Shown here: positions 1 to 9,189 of the stretch, in pieces
Layout: the number at the start of each line of letters is the position of its first letter
How positions within the stretch are numbered: the first letter of the stretch is position 1
DNA from: Desulfobulbaceae bacterium
Lineage (GTDB): Bacteria; Desulfobacterota; Desulfobulbia; Desulfobulbales; Desulfocapsaceae
Direction of reading: 5' to 3'
NCBI GenBank assembly: GCA_026988015.1
Contig: JALSMA010000062.1
Span: forward strand, 1 to 38,795
Length of the DNA stretch: 38,795 bases
Made by a program: the position numbers and the translations under genes
Notes under the pieces: model-generated
The model's input: the letters and a program-made list of their open reading frames with translations, nothing else
Told to the model about the DNA's origin: nothing
Databases searched by the model: none

Positions 1-327
1 AGGCCGATGTAGATACCGCCAGATGTCCATCGGCGTATCTGCCGGATGGCTGAAACTCCTGTCATGATCTCAATGGAGATATAGCAAAGACGGAAAAGTT
101 GTCTGGGCTTTTGATTATTCAGATTCGAAAAAGAAGAAACTGTGACTTAAAAAAAGTGGAACAAAAATAGAATAAATTGTTGTTTTTTTAGCATAAATAA
201 ACAATTTGTTTCAACTAATTACATCATAAACAGCATTGGACTCGAAAACAACGTGCCTTTTCTAATTTTTTGGGCGCAATTTTTTGGAAAACGGTGATAA
301 ACGTAGCCAACTACCCCTAAACGCAAG
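1..327. other. gene-poor left edge
   Basis: No convincing gene is seen here. An open frame from base 2 stops at about base 67 and could be the last 21 codons of a plus-strand gene cut by the window edge, but its residues are not recognisable. The first 40 bases hold an imperfect inverted repeat (GCCGATG at 3-9 against CATCGGC at 28-34). Bases 150-290 are very AT-rich and carry no hairpin or start site that I can support. Confidence 0.4.
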
Positions 328-366
328 AAAGCCGTAAATCGCTTTATACAAGCGACTTACGGCTTT
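328..366 (-). terminator. terminator after tRNA-Leu
   Basis: Two 17-base arms (328-344 and 350-366) are complementary apart from one position and enclose a 5-base loop. On the minus strand the hairpin is followed by a short T-rich stretch (TTTCTTG). It lies 9 bases past the tRNA-Leu 3' end and would close the gap-to-tRNA-Leu transcription unit. The weak T-tract leaves open that the stem instead acts as an RNA-end stabiliser. Confidence 0.7.
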
Positions 367-374
367 GTTGTTAA

Positions 375-460
375 TGGTGCCGAAGGCGAGAATCGAACTC
401 GCACGACCGAAGGCCACTGCCCCCTCAAGACAGCGTGTCTACCAGTTCCACCACTTCGGC
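375..460 (-). tRNA. tRNA-Leu (anticodon GAG)
   Basis: The minus strand folds as an 86-nt class II tRNA. The acceptor stem GCCGAAG pairs with CTTCGGC, the anticodon loop is TTGAGGG with anticodon GAG, there is a long variable arm, the T-loop GTTCGATTC is present, and CCA is encoded at the 3' end. It reads CUC/CUU leucine codons. It starts 18 bases after the secG stop in the same orientation, so it is probably co-transcribed with the glycolytic operon and processed from it. Confidence 0.95.
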
Positions 461-478
461 ACACAATTCTATAACTTT

Positions 479-859
479 TTATTCCTGAGCTTCTGGAGCC
501 TCCGTGGCAGGTGCTGCCTCCTCAGGTGCCACTGTTGGCATCGGAATAACCTGTTCTACAGCAGGATCTGCTTTTTTCTCAACCATGACTGCCTGAGGTA
601 CAGCGTCCATCATCGAGCCAGTACTTGAGGTGGATGAGAAGTATGCCAAGCTCACAGATGTAACCATAAAAACGATTGCAGATACAGTCGTAATCTTATT
701 CATCAGGGGCACAGGACCCTCAGCTCCTAAAAGCGATTGACTGGATCCGCCGCCACCAAAGGCTGCTCCTGCATCAGCACCTTTTCCATGCTGGAGAAGG
801 ACAATGATGACCAGAAAGAGACATACTGATATATGAGCAACTGTTAAGATGGTTGTCAT
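479..859 (-). CDS. secG: preprotein translocase subunit SecG
   Basis: SecG is the small auxiliary subunit of the SecYEG inner-membrane channel and stimulates protein export. The 126-residue product has a first membrane segment at about 5-23. A glycine-rich cytoplasmic loop with the SecG signature (GAAFGGGGSSQSLLG, about 31-45) follows, and a second membrane segment spans about 55-73. After residue 75 comes a low-complexity Ala/Pro/Glu tail, longer than the E. coli form. The gene lies 17 bases after tpiA and just before tRNA-Leu. The tpiA-secG-tRNA-Leu order is common in bacteria, which supports the call. Confidence 0.95.
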   Translation of the reverse strand: MTTILTVAHISVCLFLVIIVLLQHGKGADAGAAFGGGGSSQSLLGAEGPVPLMNKITTVSAIVFMVTSVSLAYFSSTSSTGSMMDAVPQAVMVEKKADPAVEQVIPMPTVAPEEAAPATEAPEAQE

Positions 860-876
860 TTTCTTTTAATAGAGTC

Positions 877-1635
877 TCAGCTAAAATTTATTATTCGACA
901 AAAGGATTCAGCATCCAATGCCGCACCGCCGACAAGCGCTCCGTCTATATCAGGTTGCGCCATAAGATCGTCAACGTTATCAGGCTTAACCGAGCCACCA
1001 TACAATATTCTAACTGAGTCGGCAATAGATTTTTCAAACATTTCTGCTAATAATTTCCTGATAAAGGCGTGAGCTTCCTGAGCCTGCTCCTTAGTGGCTG
1101 TTTTTCCAGTACCAATTGCCCACACCGGCTCATAAGCTACAACAACTTTTTCCATGTTCTCCTGGGACACACCTGCGAGACCCTCTTTCAGCTGCCCCTC
1201 AAGCACCTCAAAGGTTTTATCACCTTCGCGCTCTTCCAGGGTTTCCCCGACACAGAAAATTGCGATCAACCCAAATTTCAAGGCACCATGAACACGCATG
1301 TTAATGATCTCAGCGTCCTCATGAAAGATCTGTCTCCTTTCGGAATGGCCTATGATGGCGGCACTGCCACCCGCTGATGTTACCATGGTGGGCGAAATCT
1401 CTCCAGTGAATGCACCCTGCTTTTCCCAGCAGACGTTTTGGGAAGCGATCAAGACATTACTATCCCGCAGAACATGGGCCACTTCACTGAGTACTGTATA
1501 CGGAGGGGCCAGCAAGACATCGCGATCCTTTGCCGCGGCAGAACATTTACCAATTTCAGCTGCAAGCTGACATGCATCCATCACTGTTGTGTGCATCTTC
1601 CAGTTTCCGGCAAGTAATGGTCTTCGATTATTCAT
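877..1635 (-). CDS. tpiA: triosephosphate isomerase
   Basis: Interconverts dihydroxyacetone phosphate and glyceraldehyde-3-phosphate in glycolysis and gluconeogenesis (cytoplasm). The 252-residue length is typical. Visible catalytic features are Asn11 and Lys13 in AGNWKMH, His97 in GHSERR, and Glu169 in AYEPVWAIGTG followed by the flexible loop-6 residues. The phosphate-binding YGGSVKPDN motif lies near the C-terminus. It is third of the Gap-Pgk-Tpi trio in one minus-strand operon, 39 bases downstream of pgk. Confidence 0.97.
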   Translation of the reverse strand: MNNRRPLLAGNWKMHTTVMDACQLAAEIGKCSAAAKDRDVLLAPPYTVLSEVAHVLRDSNVLIASQNVCWEKQGAFTGEISPTMVTSAGGSAAIIGHSERRQIFHEDAEIINMRVHGALKFGLIAIFCVGETLEEREGDKTFEVLEGQLKEGLAGVSQENMEKVVVAYEPVWAIGTGKTATKEQAQEAHAFIRKLLAEMFEKSIADSVRILYGGSVKPDNVDDLMAQPDIDGALVGGAALDAESFCRIINFS

Positions 1636-1674
1636 TCTGTCTCCATTTCACGCATTTAATTTGTGGAATTCACA

Positions 1675-2853
1675 TCAAGCTGCCAGCACTTCAACTCCTG
1701 GCAAGATTTTTCCTTCCATAAGCGTCAGAAAAGCGCCACCGCCAGTGGACATATAAGAAATATTGGCAGATTCTCCGGATTTCTTCACGGCCGCATTGGA
1801 ATCCCCGCCACCGGTTATCGACAGGGCATGTGATGATGCAACACTCTGACACATGGCCATGGTTCCCCTGGCAAAGGCGTCCATCTCAAAGGCACCCATG
1901 GGGCCATTCCAGACTATGGTGCGTGCATCCGCGAGTGCCTCTTGAAAATAGACAGTACTTGCAGGCCCTATATCAAGCGCCATCCAACCTGCCGGAATAT
2001 CGCGAAACGTCACATTCTTGGTCACAGCATCCGCTGCGAAGGTCTCAGCTGCCACAAAGTCCACCGGAAAATACAGCTTCACCCCTTTCACTTCTGCTTT
2101 TGCCACAAATTCACGGGCAGTTCCCAGAAGATCATCTTCTGTTTTTGAGGCCCCCATATCCACCCCCTGACTCTTCAGGAAGGTATTGGCCATAGCACCG
2201 CCTATGATCATTGAATCAACCTTATCCAGCATGTTTTCAAGGGCACCAAGTTTGGAAGAGACCTTGGCACCACCAACAAGGGCAACCAGCGGGCGTACTG
2301 GAGTATCCATGGCCTTATGGAAAAAATCCATCTCTTTCTGCAGCAGAAAGCCAGCTGCCTTTTCAGAAACATATTTTGGAATCCCCACAACCGAGGCGTG
2401 GGCCCGGTGCGATACGGCAAAGGCATCATTAATATACACATCAGCCATTCGTGCTACTTGCTCTGCAAAGGCTGCATCGTTCTCCGTCTCCTCATTGTGG
2501 AAACGAAGATTTTCAAGCATGACCACCTCTCCCGGATGCATTGCTGCAACCAGAGATTCGCTTTCCAACCCCACGCAATCAGGTGCAAGCTGCACGTCGC
2601 GTTCAAGGATGGCTGCGAGATGACTGGCTGCAGGGGCCAGGCTGAAATCCATCACCCTCTCACCTTTGGGCCGCCCCATATGAGAGCAGAGGATCAGCTT
2701 CGCACCGTTATCCAGAATATAATTAATGGTGGGCAAAGCCATCCGGATACGAATATCATCGGTGATATTCTTTTCTGCATCCATGGGCACATTAAAATCC
2801 ACCCGCACCAGAACCCGCTTGCCACCTAACTCAAGATCACGAATCGTATTCAT
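1675..2853 (-). CDS. pgk: phosphoglycerate kinase
   Basis: Transfers phosphate between 1,3-bisphosphoglycerate and ADP, the first ATP-forming step of lower glycolysis. The 392-residue protein has the N-domain signature RVDFNVP (about 17-23), the ALVGGAKVSSK segment (about 190-200) and the nucleotide-binding GGGDSNAAV motif near 350, with WNGPMGAFE preceding it. All expected motifs are intact. It lies between rimI and tpiA with 38-39 base spacings, so the three are likely on one transcript. Confidence 0.97.
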   Translation of the reverse strand: MNTIRDLELGGKRVLVRVDFNVPMDAEKNITDDIRIRMALPTINYILDNGAKLILCSHMGRPKGERVMDFSLAPAASHLAAILERDVQLAPDCVGLESESLVAAMHPGEVVMLENLRFHNEETENDAAFAEQVARMADVYINDAFAVSHRAHASVVGIPKYVSEKAAGFLLQKEMDFFHKAMDTPVRPLVALVGGAKVSSKLGALENMLDKVDSMIIGGAMANTFLKSQGVDMGASKTEDDLLGTAREFVAKAEVKGVKLYFPVDFVAAETFAADAVTKNVTFRDIPAGWMALDIGPASTVYFQEALADARTIVWNGPMGAFEMDAFARGTMAMCQSVASSHALSITGGGDSNAAVKKSGESANISYMSTGGGAFLTLMEGKILPGVEVLAA

Positions 2854-2891
2854 GCAGTCAATTCCGATAATTAGTTATTTTGATATATCAA

Positions 2892-3329
2892 TCAATCCAG
2901 CCTGCGAGTAAGAACATGGGCATTATCGACTGGGTTTTTATAATAATTCCTACGTATTCCAACTTCCTTAAAGCCAAGCTTTGCATAGAGCGCAAAGGCC
3001 GGAACGTTTTGAGAACGCACTTCCAGAAAGAGCTGCCCTCCCCCTTTGCCGGCAAATATCCGCTGCAACTCTTCCAACAGAGCAAAAGCAACTCCAATCC
3101 TGCGCCGCACTGAATTAACCGTTACTTTCAAAATCTCCACATCTATTCCGCTGCCAAGGCCGCAACACCAACCCAGCAACTCACCATCCTCTCCCTGCGC
3201 CACAAGGCAGATCCCAGCAGGGCGCTGCAGTTCCTCCGCGATCTGTTCCCTGTTCCAGGAAGACAGCACGGAAGATTCCAAGGCCGTAACAGGATCAAGA
3301 TCCTCGGCAACCAGATGGCGGACAACCAT
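2892..3329 (-). CDS. rimI: ribosomal protein S18-alanine N-acetyltransferase (GNAT)
   Basis: A GNAT-fold acetyltransferase of 145 residues, predicted to acetylate the N-terminal alanine of ribosomal protein S18. The acetyl-CoA region is recognisable as VNSVRRRIGVAFALLEEL (about 72-89), followed by the RimI-like pattern FLEVRSQNVPAFALYAKLGFKEVGIRRNYY. The first A-loop glycine pattern (usually Q/R-x-x-G-x-G/A) is slightly altered to RRRIGVA. The start codon lies two bases after the stop of a 42-codon upstream ORF, suggesting translational coupling. A RimI paralogue with another substrate cannot be excluded. Confidence 0.85.
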   Translation of the reverse strand: MVVRHLVAEDLDPVTALESSVLSSWNREQIAEELQRPAGICLVAQGEDGELLGWCCGLGSGIDVEILKVTVNSVRRRIGVAFALLEELQRIFAGKGGGQLFLEVRSQNVPAFALYAKLGFKEVGIRRNYYKNPVDNAHVLTRRLD

Positions 3330-3331
3330 CC

Positions 3332-3460
3332 TTAGGAGCTTGCCAGAGAATGGATGCTTCGTTCAAAATCGAACCATTCCTGTAAAATAAGCGCTGGGAT
3401 ACAATTAATATTCTGAGCAGTATTTTCAAGAAACAATGAATAGTCCAGGCGCAAGAGCAT
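3332..3460 (-). CDS. small ORF (42 aa) between gap and rimI
   Basis: Not a recognised family. The frame starts at an ATG (3460) preceded nine bases upstream by a perfect AGGAGG (3470-3475), which overlaps the gap stop codon. It runs 42 residues and its TAA is followed after two bases by the rimI ATG. The product starts MLLRLDYSLFLENTAQ, has one Cys and several aromatic residues, and has no signal peptide or obvious membrane helix. The strong ribosome site and tight fit between gap and rimI argue for translation. It may be a small protein or a leader peptide coupling rimI translation to gap. Conservation could not be tested here. Confidence 0.6.
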   Translation of the reverse strand: MLLRLDYSLFLENTAQNINCIPALILQEWFDFERSIHSLASS

Positions 3461-3473
3461 TCCGGATAACCTC

Positions 3474-4691
3474 CTAGAGTAACTTCTCAGCAACAGATAC
3501 CGTCAAATCTCCCAGAGTATTAGTATAACTCCCCAGTTCATTATCATACCAGGCGTAGACAACCGCCTGGGTCACAGGAACGTTGAGGATATGCTCGGCA
3601 CCCACATCAAGGGAACAACTTTTCAGCTTCTGCAGATTCACAGAGATGGAGGCGGTACGGGTATGAGTCTCTGTTCCTTCTATCACCGCCGCAGCCTGGG
3701 GAACACCGATTATATCCGAAGAGACATTCTGCTCTTCAGTGTACTCAAGGTAGGGGCTGTTTTCAGCATACTCACGATAAATGGAATTAATCCGACTCCG
3801 CTTCATGGGATTGTCCAGATCATCCTGAAGATTTAAGACAAGAACGATCAGAGAACCTGTGGATGTAGGAATACGCACAGACTCAGCAATAAAACCGATG
3901 GACTTCATCTCAGGTATCACCAGGCCCAGAGCCTTGGCGGCTCCTGTGGTGGTAAGGATGATATTATTCAGGATAGAGCGATTCTTTCGCAGATCAGCAG
4001 CGCCTGATTTTGGCAGAGTATCAAGAACCTTCTGACTCCCGGTTGCAGCGTGGACCGTAACCATGGAAGCACTGAGAAAATTCTCCGCACCCACAGATTC
4101 CATCAAAGGTTTAATCATGTAGGAGAGGCAGGTAGTGGTACAGGAAGCGGCTGAAATCAACGCATGACGTGACGGATCATAATCCTCGTCGTTGATCCCC
4201 ATGACAGCTGTCACCGCATCGTCAGGCATATCAAGCCCCTTGGATTTGATCTTAAAGGGTGCTGAAAGCATGACCTTTTCGGCACCAGCCTGCAAATGGC
4301 CCCGCAATGCACCCCAACCCGCATCCGCATCTGCTGTGGGATCAGTAAAAGCACCTGTGGTGTCAACCACCAGCTTCACATTGTTTTCCTGCCAGGCGAT
4401 ATCTTTAGGATTACGGGCAGTACGGAGAAATTTCACAGGAACACCGTTAATCACCATAGTTCCTGCTTCTTCGTTCAACTCTTCAATAACCCGGCCGCCC
4501 TTATGACCATGAAGATAGGTGCCGAGTCGCCCAAAGGAAGAATCCCGTTCAACGGAGGCAGCAAGATCGTTCAGCCCCTGACCGATCTCACGACCAACGT
4601 TAATCACAATTTCTGAAAAATGTTTTCTAGAAACATGATGCCAGAGGGATAATTTTCCGATCCGTCCCATGCCGTTTAAACCTAATTTCAT
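3474..4691 (-). CDS. gap: glyceraldehyde-3-phosphate dehydrogenase, long form
   Basis: Oxidises glyceraldehyde-3-phosphate to 1,3-bisphosphoglycerate with NAD(P). At 405 residues it is about 70 longer than the usual GapA. The N-terminal Rossmann motif is LNGMGRIGK (5-13). The catalytic cysteine is Cys184 in ASCTTTC, where classical enzymes have ASCTTNC. The partner histidine is His214 in TVHAATGSQK, and the TGAAKALG segment follows. The residues after the second beta strand (INVGREIG) differ from the usual INDL, so cofactor preference is uncertain. It is first in the gap-rimI-pgk-tpiA-secG operon, with a GGAGAA ribosome site nine bases before ATG and a sigma70-like promoter at 4811-4839. Confidence 0.92.
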   Translation of the reverse strand: MKLGLNGMGRIGKLSLWHHVSRKHFSEIVINVGREIGQGLNDLAASVERDSSFGRLGTYLHGHKGGRVIEELNEEAGTMVINGVPVKFLRTARNPKDIAWQENNVKLVVDTTGAFTDPTADADAGWGALRGHLQAGAEKVMLSAPFKIKSKGLDMPDDAVTAVMGINDEDYDPSRHALISAASCTTTCLSYMIKPLMESVGAENFLSASMVTVHAATGSQKVLDTLPKSGAADLRKNRSILNNIILTTTGAAKALGLVIPEMKSIGFIAESVRIPTSTGSLIVLVLNLQDDLDNPMKRSRINSIYREYAENSPYLEYTEEQNVSSDIIGVPQAAAVIEGTETHTRTASISVNLQKLKSCSLDVGAEHILNVPVTQAVVYAWYDNELGSYTNTLGDLTVSVAEKLL

Positions 4692-4810
4692 GACAATGCT
4701 TCTCCGATAAAGGTATTGTATTCAGCCCGGTCAGCGTCAACCAGACAATATCAAACAGTTTTAAACCCTGCAGGAGCCAAGCTTTTCCCTTCCCCTTTGG
4801 GTATCCATTC

Positions 4811-4839
4811 TATATACTGTATATCAAATGATTCTTCAA
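4811..4839 (-). promoter_or_regulatory. predicted sigma70 promoter of the gap operon
   Basis: On the minus strand TTGAAG (4834-4839) and TATATA (4811-4816) are 17 bases apart. Transcription would start near 4804, leaving a leader of about 110 bases before the gap ATG. The -10 overlaps a small palindrome (ATATAC-T-GTATAT, 4812-4824) that could be an operator. The divergent sfsA gene begins at 4882, so the region is shared by two promoters. Confidence 0.5.
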
Positions 4840-4881
4840 AGATTAAACATAATTGATACAAAAATTCACTCCCTTTGATCC

Positions 4882-5604
4882 ATGCACTTTGAAACACCCT
4901 TACAACCTGCCACCCTGATAAAACGCTACAAACGTTTTCTTGCAAACGTAACAACAGAGCAGGGCCTGGAAATCACAGTACACTGCCCGAATTCCGGCTC
5001 CATGCGTGGCTGTTCAACTCCGGGAAGCCCGGTGATGCTCTCCACTTCACCCAACCCAAAACGCAAGTACCCGCAGACCCTTGAGATGGTCAAAGAAGGC
5101 GAGACCTGGATCGGGGTGAACACCATGCTTACCAACAAAATTGTTGCTGAGGCCATCCTCGAAGGGAAAATCAGCGAGTTTCAGAAGATCGACACCCTGA
5201 CCAGAGAAGTAACCACTTCAAAGTCAAGTCGTCTCGATCTGCTCCTGGAACGGGGAGCAGAAAAAATCTATGTGGAGATCAAAAACTGCTCCCTTGTGGA
5301 GGATGGCTGGGCGACCTTTCCCGATGCAGTCACCGCAAGGGGAACCAAACATCTCAAGGAACTGGCAGATCTTGTGGCCAAAGGACACCGGGGAGTAATT
5401 TTTTTCTGTATCCAGAGAACAGATGCAAAACGGTTTCGACCTGCCGCCCACATTGACCCACTCTATGCCCGAACCCTTGCTGAAGTCAGTAAAAAAGGGG
5501 TGGAAATCATGGCCTACCAGACTGAAATCGGGCCCGAATCCATAATCGTCACCACCCCAATCCCCTGTTTCCTTACCCAGGAAGAACCCATACAACAACA
5601 ATGA
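4882..5604 (+). CDS. sfsA: SfsA family DNA/RNA nuclease-like protein
   Basis: SfsA (sugar fermentation stimulation protein A) has an N-terminal OB-like part and a C-terminal nuclease-like domain; its cellular role is poorly defined. The 240-residue product has family hallmarks: RYKRFLANV (13-21), [11 protein letters not shown], the core [11 protein letters not shown] with acidic residues and [10 protein letters not shown] (resembling a D-ExK nuclease centre), and [16 protein letters not shown]. The start has no clear Shine-Dalgarno sequence. The stop overlaps the queC start in an ATGA, so the two genes are translationally coupled. Confidence 0.93.
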   Translation: MHFETPLQPATLIKRYKRFLANVTTEQGLEITVHCPNSGSMRGCSTPGSPVMLSTSPNPKRKYPQTLEMVKEGETWIGVNTMLTNKIVAEAILEGKISEFQKIDTLTREVTTSKSSRLDLLLERGAEKIYVEIKNCSLVEDGWATFPDAVTARGTKHLKELADLVAKGHRGVIFFCIQRTDAKRFRPAAHIDPLYARTLAEVSKKGVEIMAYQTEIGPESIIVTTPIPCFLTQEEPIQQQ

Positions 5605-6296
5605 AACCTGACACCCGACAAAAAGCAGTCATTCTCTTCAGCGGCGGCCTGGATTCGAGCACGGTGCTGGCCATTGCCCAGAAAGAAGGCTACTCCTGCT
5701 ACTGCCTCAGCTTCCAGTACGGTCAGAAACAGACAGTGGAATTGGAAAAAGCCCGGCAGGCAGCAATTGCGAACAAGGTCAGCAGCCACTTGGTTCTCAA
5801 TCTTGACCTAGATAAAATCGGAGGCTCCGCACTCACCGATGACATTGAGGTTCCTAAAAATCGTGAAGAAGATGGCAGCATCCCCATCACCTATGTGCCT
5901 GCAAGAAATATCATTTTCCTGTCCCATGCCATAGCCTGGGCCGAAGTTCTTGGAGCAAAAAATATCTTCATAGGGGTAAATGCCGTGGACTATTCCGGCT
6001 ATCCGGACTGTCGCCCGGAATTTCTCGACGCCTTCAGCAGGATGGCAAATCTGGGAACCAGAGCAGGAGTGGAAGAAGACAAAAAACTCTGTATCCAGGC
6101 GCCACTACTCAGAATGAGCAAGGCGGAGATCATCAGGACAGGCATGAAACTCGGGGTGAATTATGCAAAAACACACAGCTGCTATGATCCAACAGGAAAC
6201 AAGGCCTGTGGCAACTGTGACTCCTGCATCCTCCGCAGCAGGGGATTCCGTGAAGCCGGCATCAGCGACCCCACAGAGTACGCGGACAAAAACTAA
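5601..6296 (+). CDS. queC: 7-cyano-7-deazaguanine synthase
   Basis: Converts 7-carboxy-7-deazaguanine to preQ0 with ATP and ammonia in queuosine biosynthesis. The 231-residue protein has the N-type ATP pyrophosphatase loop [10 protein letters not shown] (about 12-21), the [11 protein letters not shown] and [15 protein letters not shown] motifs, and a C-terminal zinc-binding cysteine set (HSCYDPTG...[10 protein letters not shown]). It overlaps sfsA by four bases. Its end overlaps the convergent pyrC end by four bases and no terminator separates them, so the transcripts may run into each other. Confidence 0.96.
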   Translation: MKPDTRQKAVILFSGGLDSSTVLAIAQKEGYSCYCLSFQYGQKQTVELEKARQAAIANKVSSHLVLNLDLDKIGGSALTDDIEVPKNREEDGSIPITYVPARNIIFLSHAIAWAEVLGAKNIFIGVNAVDYSGYPDCRPEFLDAFSRMANLGTRAGVEEDKKLCIQAPLLRMSKAEIIRTGMKLGVNYAKTHSCYDPTGNKACGNCDSCILRSRGFREAGISDPTEYADKN

Positions 6297-7579
6297 CTCA
6301 ATTCATTGTGGGTAATCCTGCCACCCATAATGGTCAGCACTGCTTTACCCTGGAGTGCCCAATCCAGAAAGGGAGAATTTTTCCCCTTGGACAGGATGGA
6401 TTCTTCAGTGAAAACAAACTTTCTGTCTGGATCAATCACGGTGACATCAGCAACACTTCCCTCTGCAAGATTTCCGCCGGGAACATTCAGGATACGGGCA
6501 GGGGCCAGGGACATTAACTCCACCAGCCGTGCCGCATCTATAAGTCCATCTCTCACTAGGGACAAGGACAGGGACAGGGATGTCTCAAGGCCGATAATTC
6601 CATTGGCAGCCCGATCGAACTCCAGCTCTTTCTCAAGAATCGAGTGCGGTGCGTGATCTGTGGCAATGGCATCAAAAGTACCGTCCTGCAGACCCTTTAT
6701 TATAGCATGCCGGTCTTTTTCAGTACGCAGGGGAGGATTCATCTTGGCATTTGTGTTGTAATCAGCCACTGCCTCTTCAGTGAGGGTGAAATAATGCGGT
6801 GTGGTTTCAGCGGTCAGCCTCACCCCACGCGCCTTGGCTTGACGAATCAACTCTGCGGCAGCAGCTGTGCTCACATGGGCAATATGAGTGTGCTGACCTG
6901 TGAGTTCTGCCAGGGCAATCTCGCGATAAACCATAATAGCCTCAGCTGCAACGGGGATGCCGCGTAGTCCCAGGCGAGTGGAGACCACTCCTTCATTCAT
7001 CGATCCATTGCGGCTGAGCGCGATCTCCTCCGAATGAGACATCACCAGCAATCCGTGGCTACCGGCATATTCCATGGCACGACGCATCAGCTGACTATCC
7101 AGCACCGGAAGGCCATCATCGGTTACCGCAACAGCTCCAGCCTCTTTTAATTCACCATATTCAGCAAGTCCTGTCCCTTTACTACCGACACTGATGGCGC
7201 CAACAGGGTAGACCCTTGCGAAACCTTTCTCCGCGGCAGCTTCGAGTATAAGCCGAGTCACAGAGGCACAGTCATTTACGGGGCGGGTATTGGGCATACA
7301 GGCCACTGCGGTAAACCCACCGGCTGCAGCAGCTCTGGTTCCCGACTCAACGGTTTCTTTGTACTCTTCACCAGGCTCACGCAGGTGGACATGCATGTCA
7401 ATCAATCCAGGAACAATCCATTTCCCCTGCAGATCAAAGCGGGTACAGCCTTCGGGACAATTCTGCTGCGGCGGCACAATGATACCATTCTCCAGCCAGA
7501 TATCCCCGGTACAATCGCGGTCAGCAGCCGGATCAAGGATACGGCCATTCTGAAGAATTATGGTTTTAGCACTTGTCAT
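6293..7579 (-). CDS. pyrC: dihydroorotase (long, type I)
   Basis: Cyclises carbamoyl-aspartate to dihydroorotate, the third step of pyrimidine synthesis. The 428-residue size and motifs match the PyrC/AllB-type amidohydrolases. His63 and His65 sit in [10 protein letters not shown], followed by [23 protein letters not shown] and the catalytic aspartate in ATDHAPH (about 308-313). These support an active enzyme rather than a degenerate partner. It starts one base after the pyrB stop, so the two are co-translated; PyrB and dihydroorotase often associate. Its downstream end touches convergent queC. Confidence 0.94.
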   Translation of the reverse strand: MTSAKTIILQNGRILDPAADRDCTGDIWLENGIIVPPQQNCPEGCTRFDLQGKWIVPGLIDMHVHLREPGEEYKETVESGTRAAAAGGFTAVACMPNTRPVNDCASVTRLILEAAAEKGFARVYPVGAISVGSKGTGLAEYGELKEAGAVAVTDDGLPVLDSQLMRRAMEYAGSHGLLVMSHSEEIALSRNGSMNEGVVSTRLGLRGIPVAAEAIMVYREIALAELTGQHTHIAHVSTAAAAELIRQAKARGVRLTAETTPHYFTLTEEAVADYNTNAKMNPPLRTEKDRHAIIKGLQDGTFDAIATDHAPHSILEKELEFDRAANGIIGLETSLSLSLSLVRDGLIDAARLVELMSLAPARILNVPGGNLAEGSVADVTVIDPDRKFVFTEESILSKGKNSPFLDWALQGKAVLTIMGGRITHNELS

Positions 7580-7580
7580 T

Positions 7581-8525
7581 TTATTCAGCTCCCTCCTGTC
7601 CCATCACCAGATAAAGCAACGCCATCCGAACCGCGACACCGTTGGTAACCTGCTCTAATATAACTGATCCTGCTCCGTCAGCGACATCCGGATTCATCTC
7701 AACTCCACGATTGATGGGGCCGGGATGCATAATAAGGGCATCGGGCCGGGCATATTTATCCAACAGGGTACGATTGATCCCGTAAAATTGTGAATACTCT
7801 CTCAAGGAAGGAATCAAAGGATCATCCTGGCGCTCCTTCTGAATACGCAATGCCATAACCACATCGGCATCACTCACAGCCTCGGCGACAGAAGCACAGG
7901 CCTGTGCCCCAAGTGACTCGACCATGGCAGGCATAAATGTGGCGGGACCGGCCACCCGTACTTTTGCGCCAAGTTTTGCAAAGGCAAGGATATCGGAATG
8001 AGCAACCCTGCTGTGAGCAATATCACCCACAATGGCAATGTTAAGCCCTTCAATCTTTCCCTTATGCTCGCGCACTGTCATGACATCCAGCAGAGCCTGA
8101 CTGGGATGTTCATGGGTTCCATCACCAGCATTAATGATGGACGCACCAACGTGACGGGTAAGGAGCCCGGGAGCGCCGGAGCTGCCATGACGGATAATAA
8201 TAATATCGGGGCTCATGGCCTGAAGGTTTCTGGCCGTATCAATGAGGGTCTCTCCTTTGGTAGCGGAGCTTGTGGATGCAGCGATATTAAAGGTATCTGC
8301 ACTCATCCGTTTCGCAGCAATTTCAAAGGAAAGCCGGGTTCTGGTGGATGGCTCGAAAAAAAAGTTAATAATAGTCTTCCCCTTGAGCGTGGGAACTTTC
8401 TTAATTGGACGATTGGATATCTCTTTGAAGGAGATGGCTGTATCGAGAATGTGGAAAATATCAGCGGCAGAGAGCTGCTCAATCCCCAGAATATGCTTAT
8501 GCTCAAATCGATAATCTTTGTTCAT
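7581..8525 (-). CDS. pyrB: aspartate carbamoyltransferase catalytic subunit
   Basis: Condenses carbamoyl phosphate and aspartate, the committed step of pyrimidine synthesis. I place the start at the ATG at 8525 ([11 protein letters not shown]), which follows a strong GGAGGAG ribosome site and gives the family-typical 314 residues. The open frame continues 45 codons further upstream into lepB without homology. Motifs are [12 protein letters not shown] for carbamoyl phosphate binding, [16 protein letters not shown] and MHPGPINRG. It lies 19 bases after lepB and one base before pyrC. No pyrI regulatory subunit is nearby. Confidence 0.96.
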   Translation of the reverse strand: MNKDYRFEHKHILGIEQLSAADIFHILDTAISFKEISNRPIKKVPTLKGKTIINFFFEPSTRTRLSFEIAAKRMSADTFNIAASTSSATKGETLIDTARNLQAMSPDIIIIRHGSSGAPGLLTRHVGASIINAGDGTHEHPSQALLDVMTVREHKGKIEGLNIAIVGDIAHSRVAHSDILAFAKLGAKVRVAGPATFMPAMVESLGAQACASVAEAVSDADVVMALRIQKERQDDPLIPSLREYSQFYGINRTLLDKYARPDALIMHPGPINRGVEMNPDVADGAGSVILEQVTNGVAVRMALLYLVMGQEGAE

Positions 8526-8544
8526 ATTTCCCTTCTCCTCCTGA

Positions 8545-9189
8545 TCAGCGAACCAGATTACCGATGCGGCTCCAGCGAATGGAAGCAAAGCGATCAATGG
8601 ACACGAGAGGCTCGTTAAGGTCCCAGGACCAATACAACACAAAGGCCTTGCCGAGAACATCTTTCATGTCAACGAACCCCCAAAAACGACTATCCCAGCT
8701 GTTATCCCTGTTGTCTCCCATTACAAACAGGGAATCCACGGGGACTTTTACAGGCCCCATATTATCTCGAGGTCCTGCTGAAGCTGGCAAAATATCAGAG
8801 TCGGTGAAATGGGCATGGGGATTATTGACTGCCTCCCCATTTACATAGAGCTGCTTGTTTTTTATTTCAATGGTGTCACCCGCAACACCAACCACCCTTT
8901 TTATATAGTCAATGGCTCTGTCTTCAGGAAACCGGAACACAATAATTTCGCCACGCTGCGGTGTCTTCCAGGGGATCAGTATCCAACCGGTCTTAGGCAT
9001 CTTCACTCCGTAGATAAACTTGTTCACCAGCAGATGATCCCCAATCTGCAGGGTTGGAAGCATGGAGCCGGAAGGAATTTTAAAGGCCTGAACGATAAAA
9101 CTTCTAATAAAGAGAGCAAGAATAACAGCTATGATGATTGCTTCGGCATACTCACGAACCACTGACTTCCCTGATTTTACACCATCCAC
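8545..9189 (-). CDS. lepB: signal peptidase I
   Basis: Membrane serine protease that removes Sec signal peptides. The 214-residue protein has one N-terminal membrane segment (about 15-35). The catalytic Ser42 is in IPSGSM and the general-base Lys97 is in YIKRVVG; the box E motif [11 protein letters not shown] follows. The start is a GTG with GGAG about ten bases upstream; no better in-frame ATG precedes the membrane segment. It heads a lepB-pyrB-pyrC operon, an unusual but compact pairing of secretion and pyrimidine synthesis. Confidence 0.95.
   Translation of the reverse strand: MDGVKSGKSVVREYAEAIIIAVILALFIRSFIVQAFKIPSGSMLPTLQIGDHLLVNKFIYGVKMPKTGWILIPWKTPQRGEIIVFRFPEDRAIDYIKRVVGVAGDTIEIKNKQLYVNGEAVNNPHAHFTDSDILPASAGPRDNMGPVKVPVDSLFVMGDNRDNSWDSRFWGFVDMKDVLGKAFVLYWSWDLNEPLVSIDRFASIRWSRIGNLVR

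Noticed and set aside
365-628. 87-codon plus-strand frame at the left
   Set aside because: It runs antisense through tRNA-Leu and secG.
8526-8660. 45-codon N-terminal extension of pyrB
   Set aside because: It overlaps lepB and has no family homology; the ATG at 8525 has a strong ribosome site.
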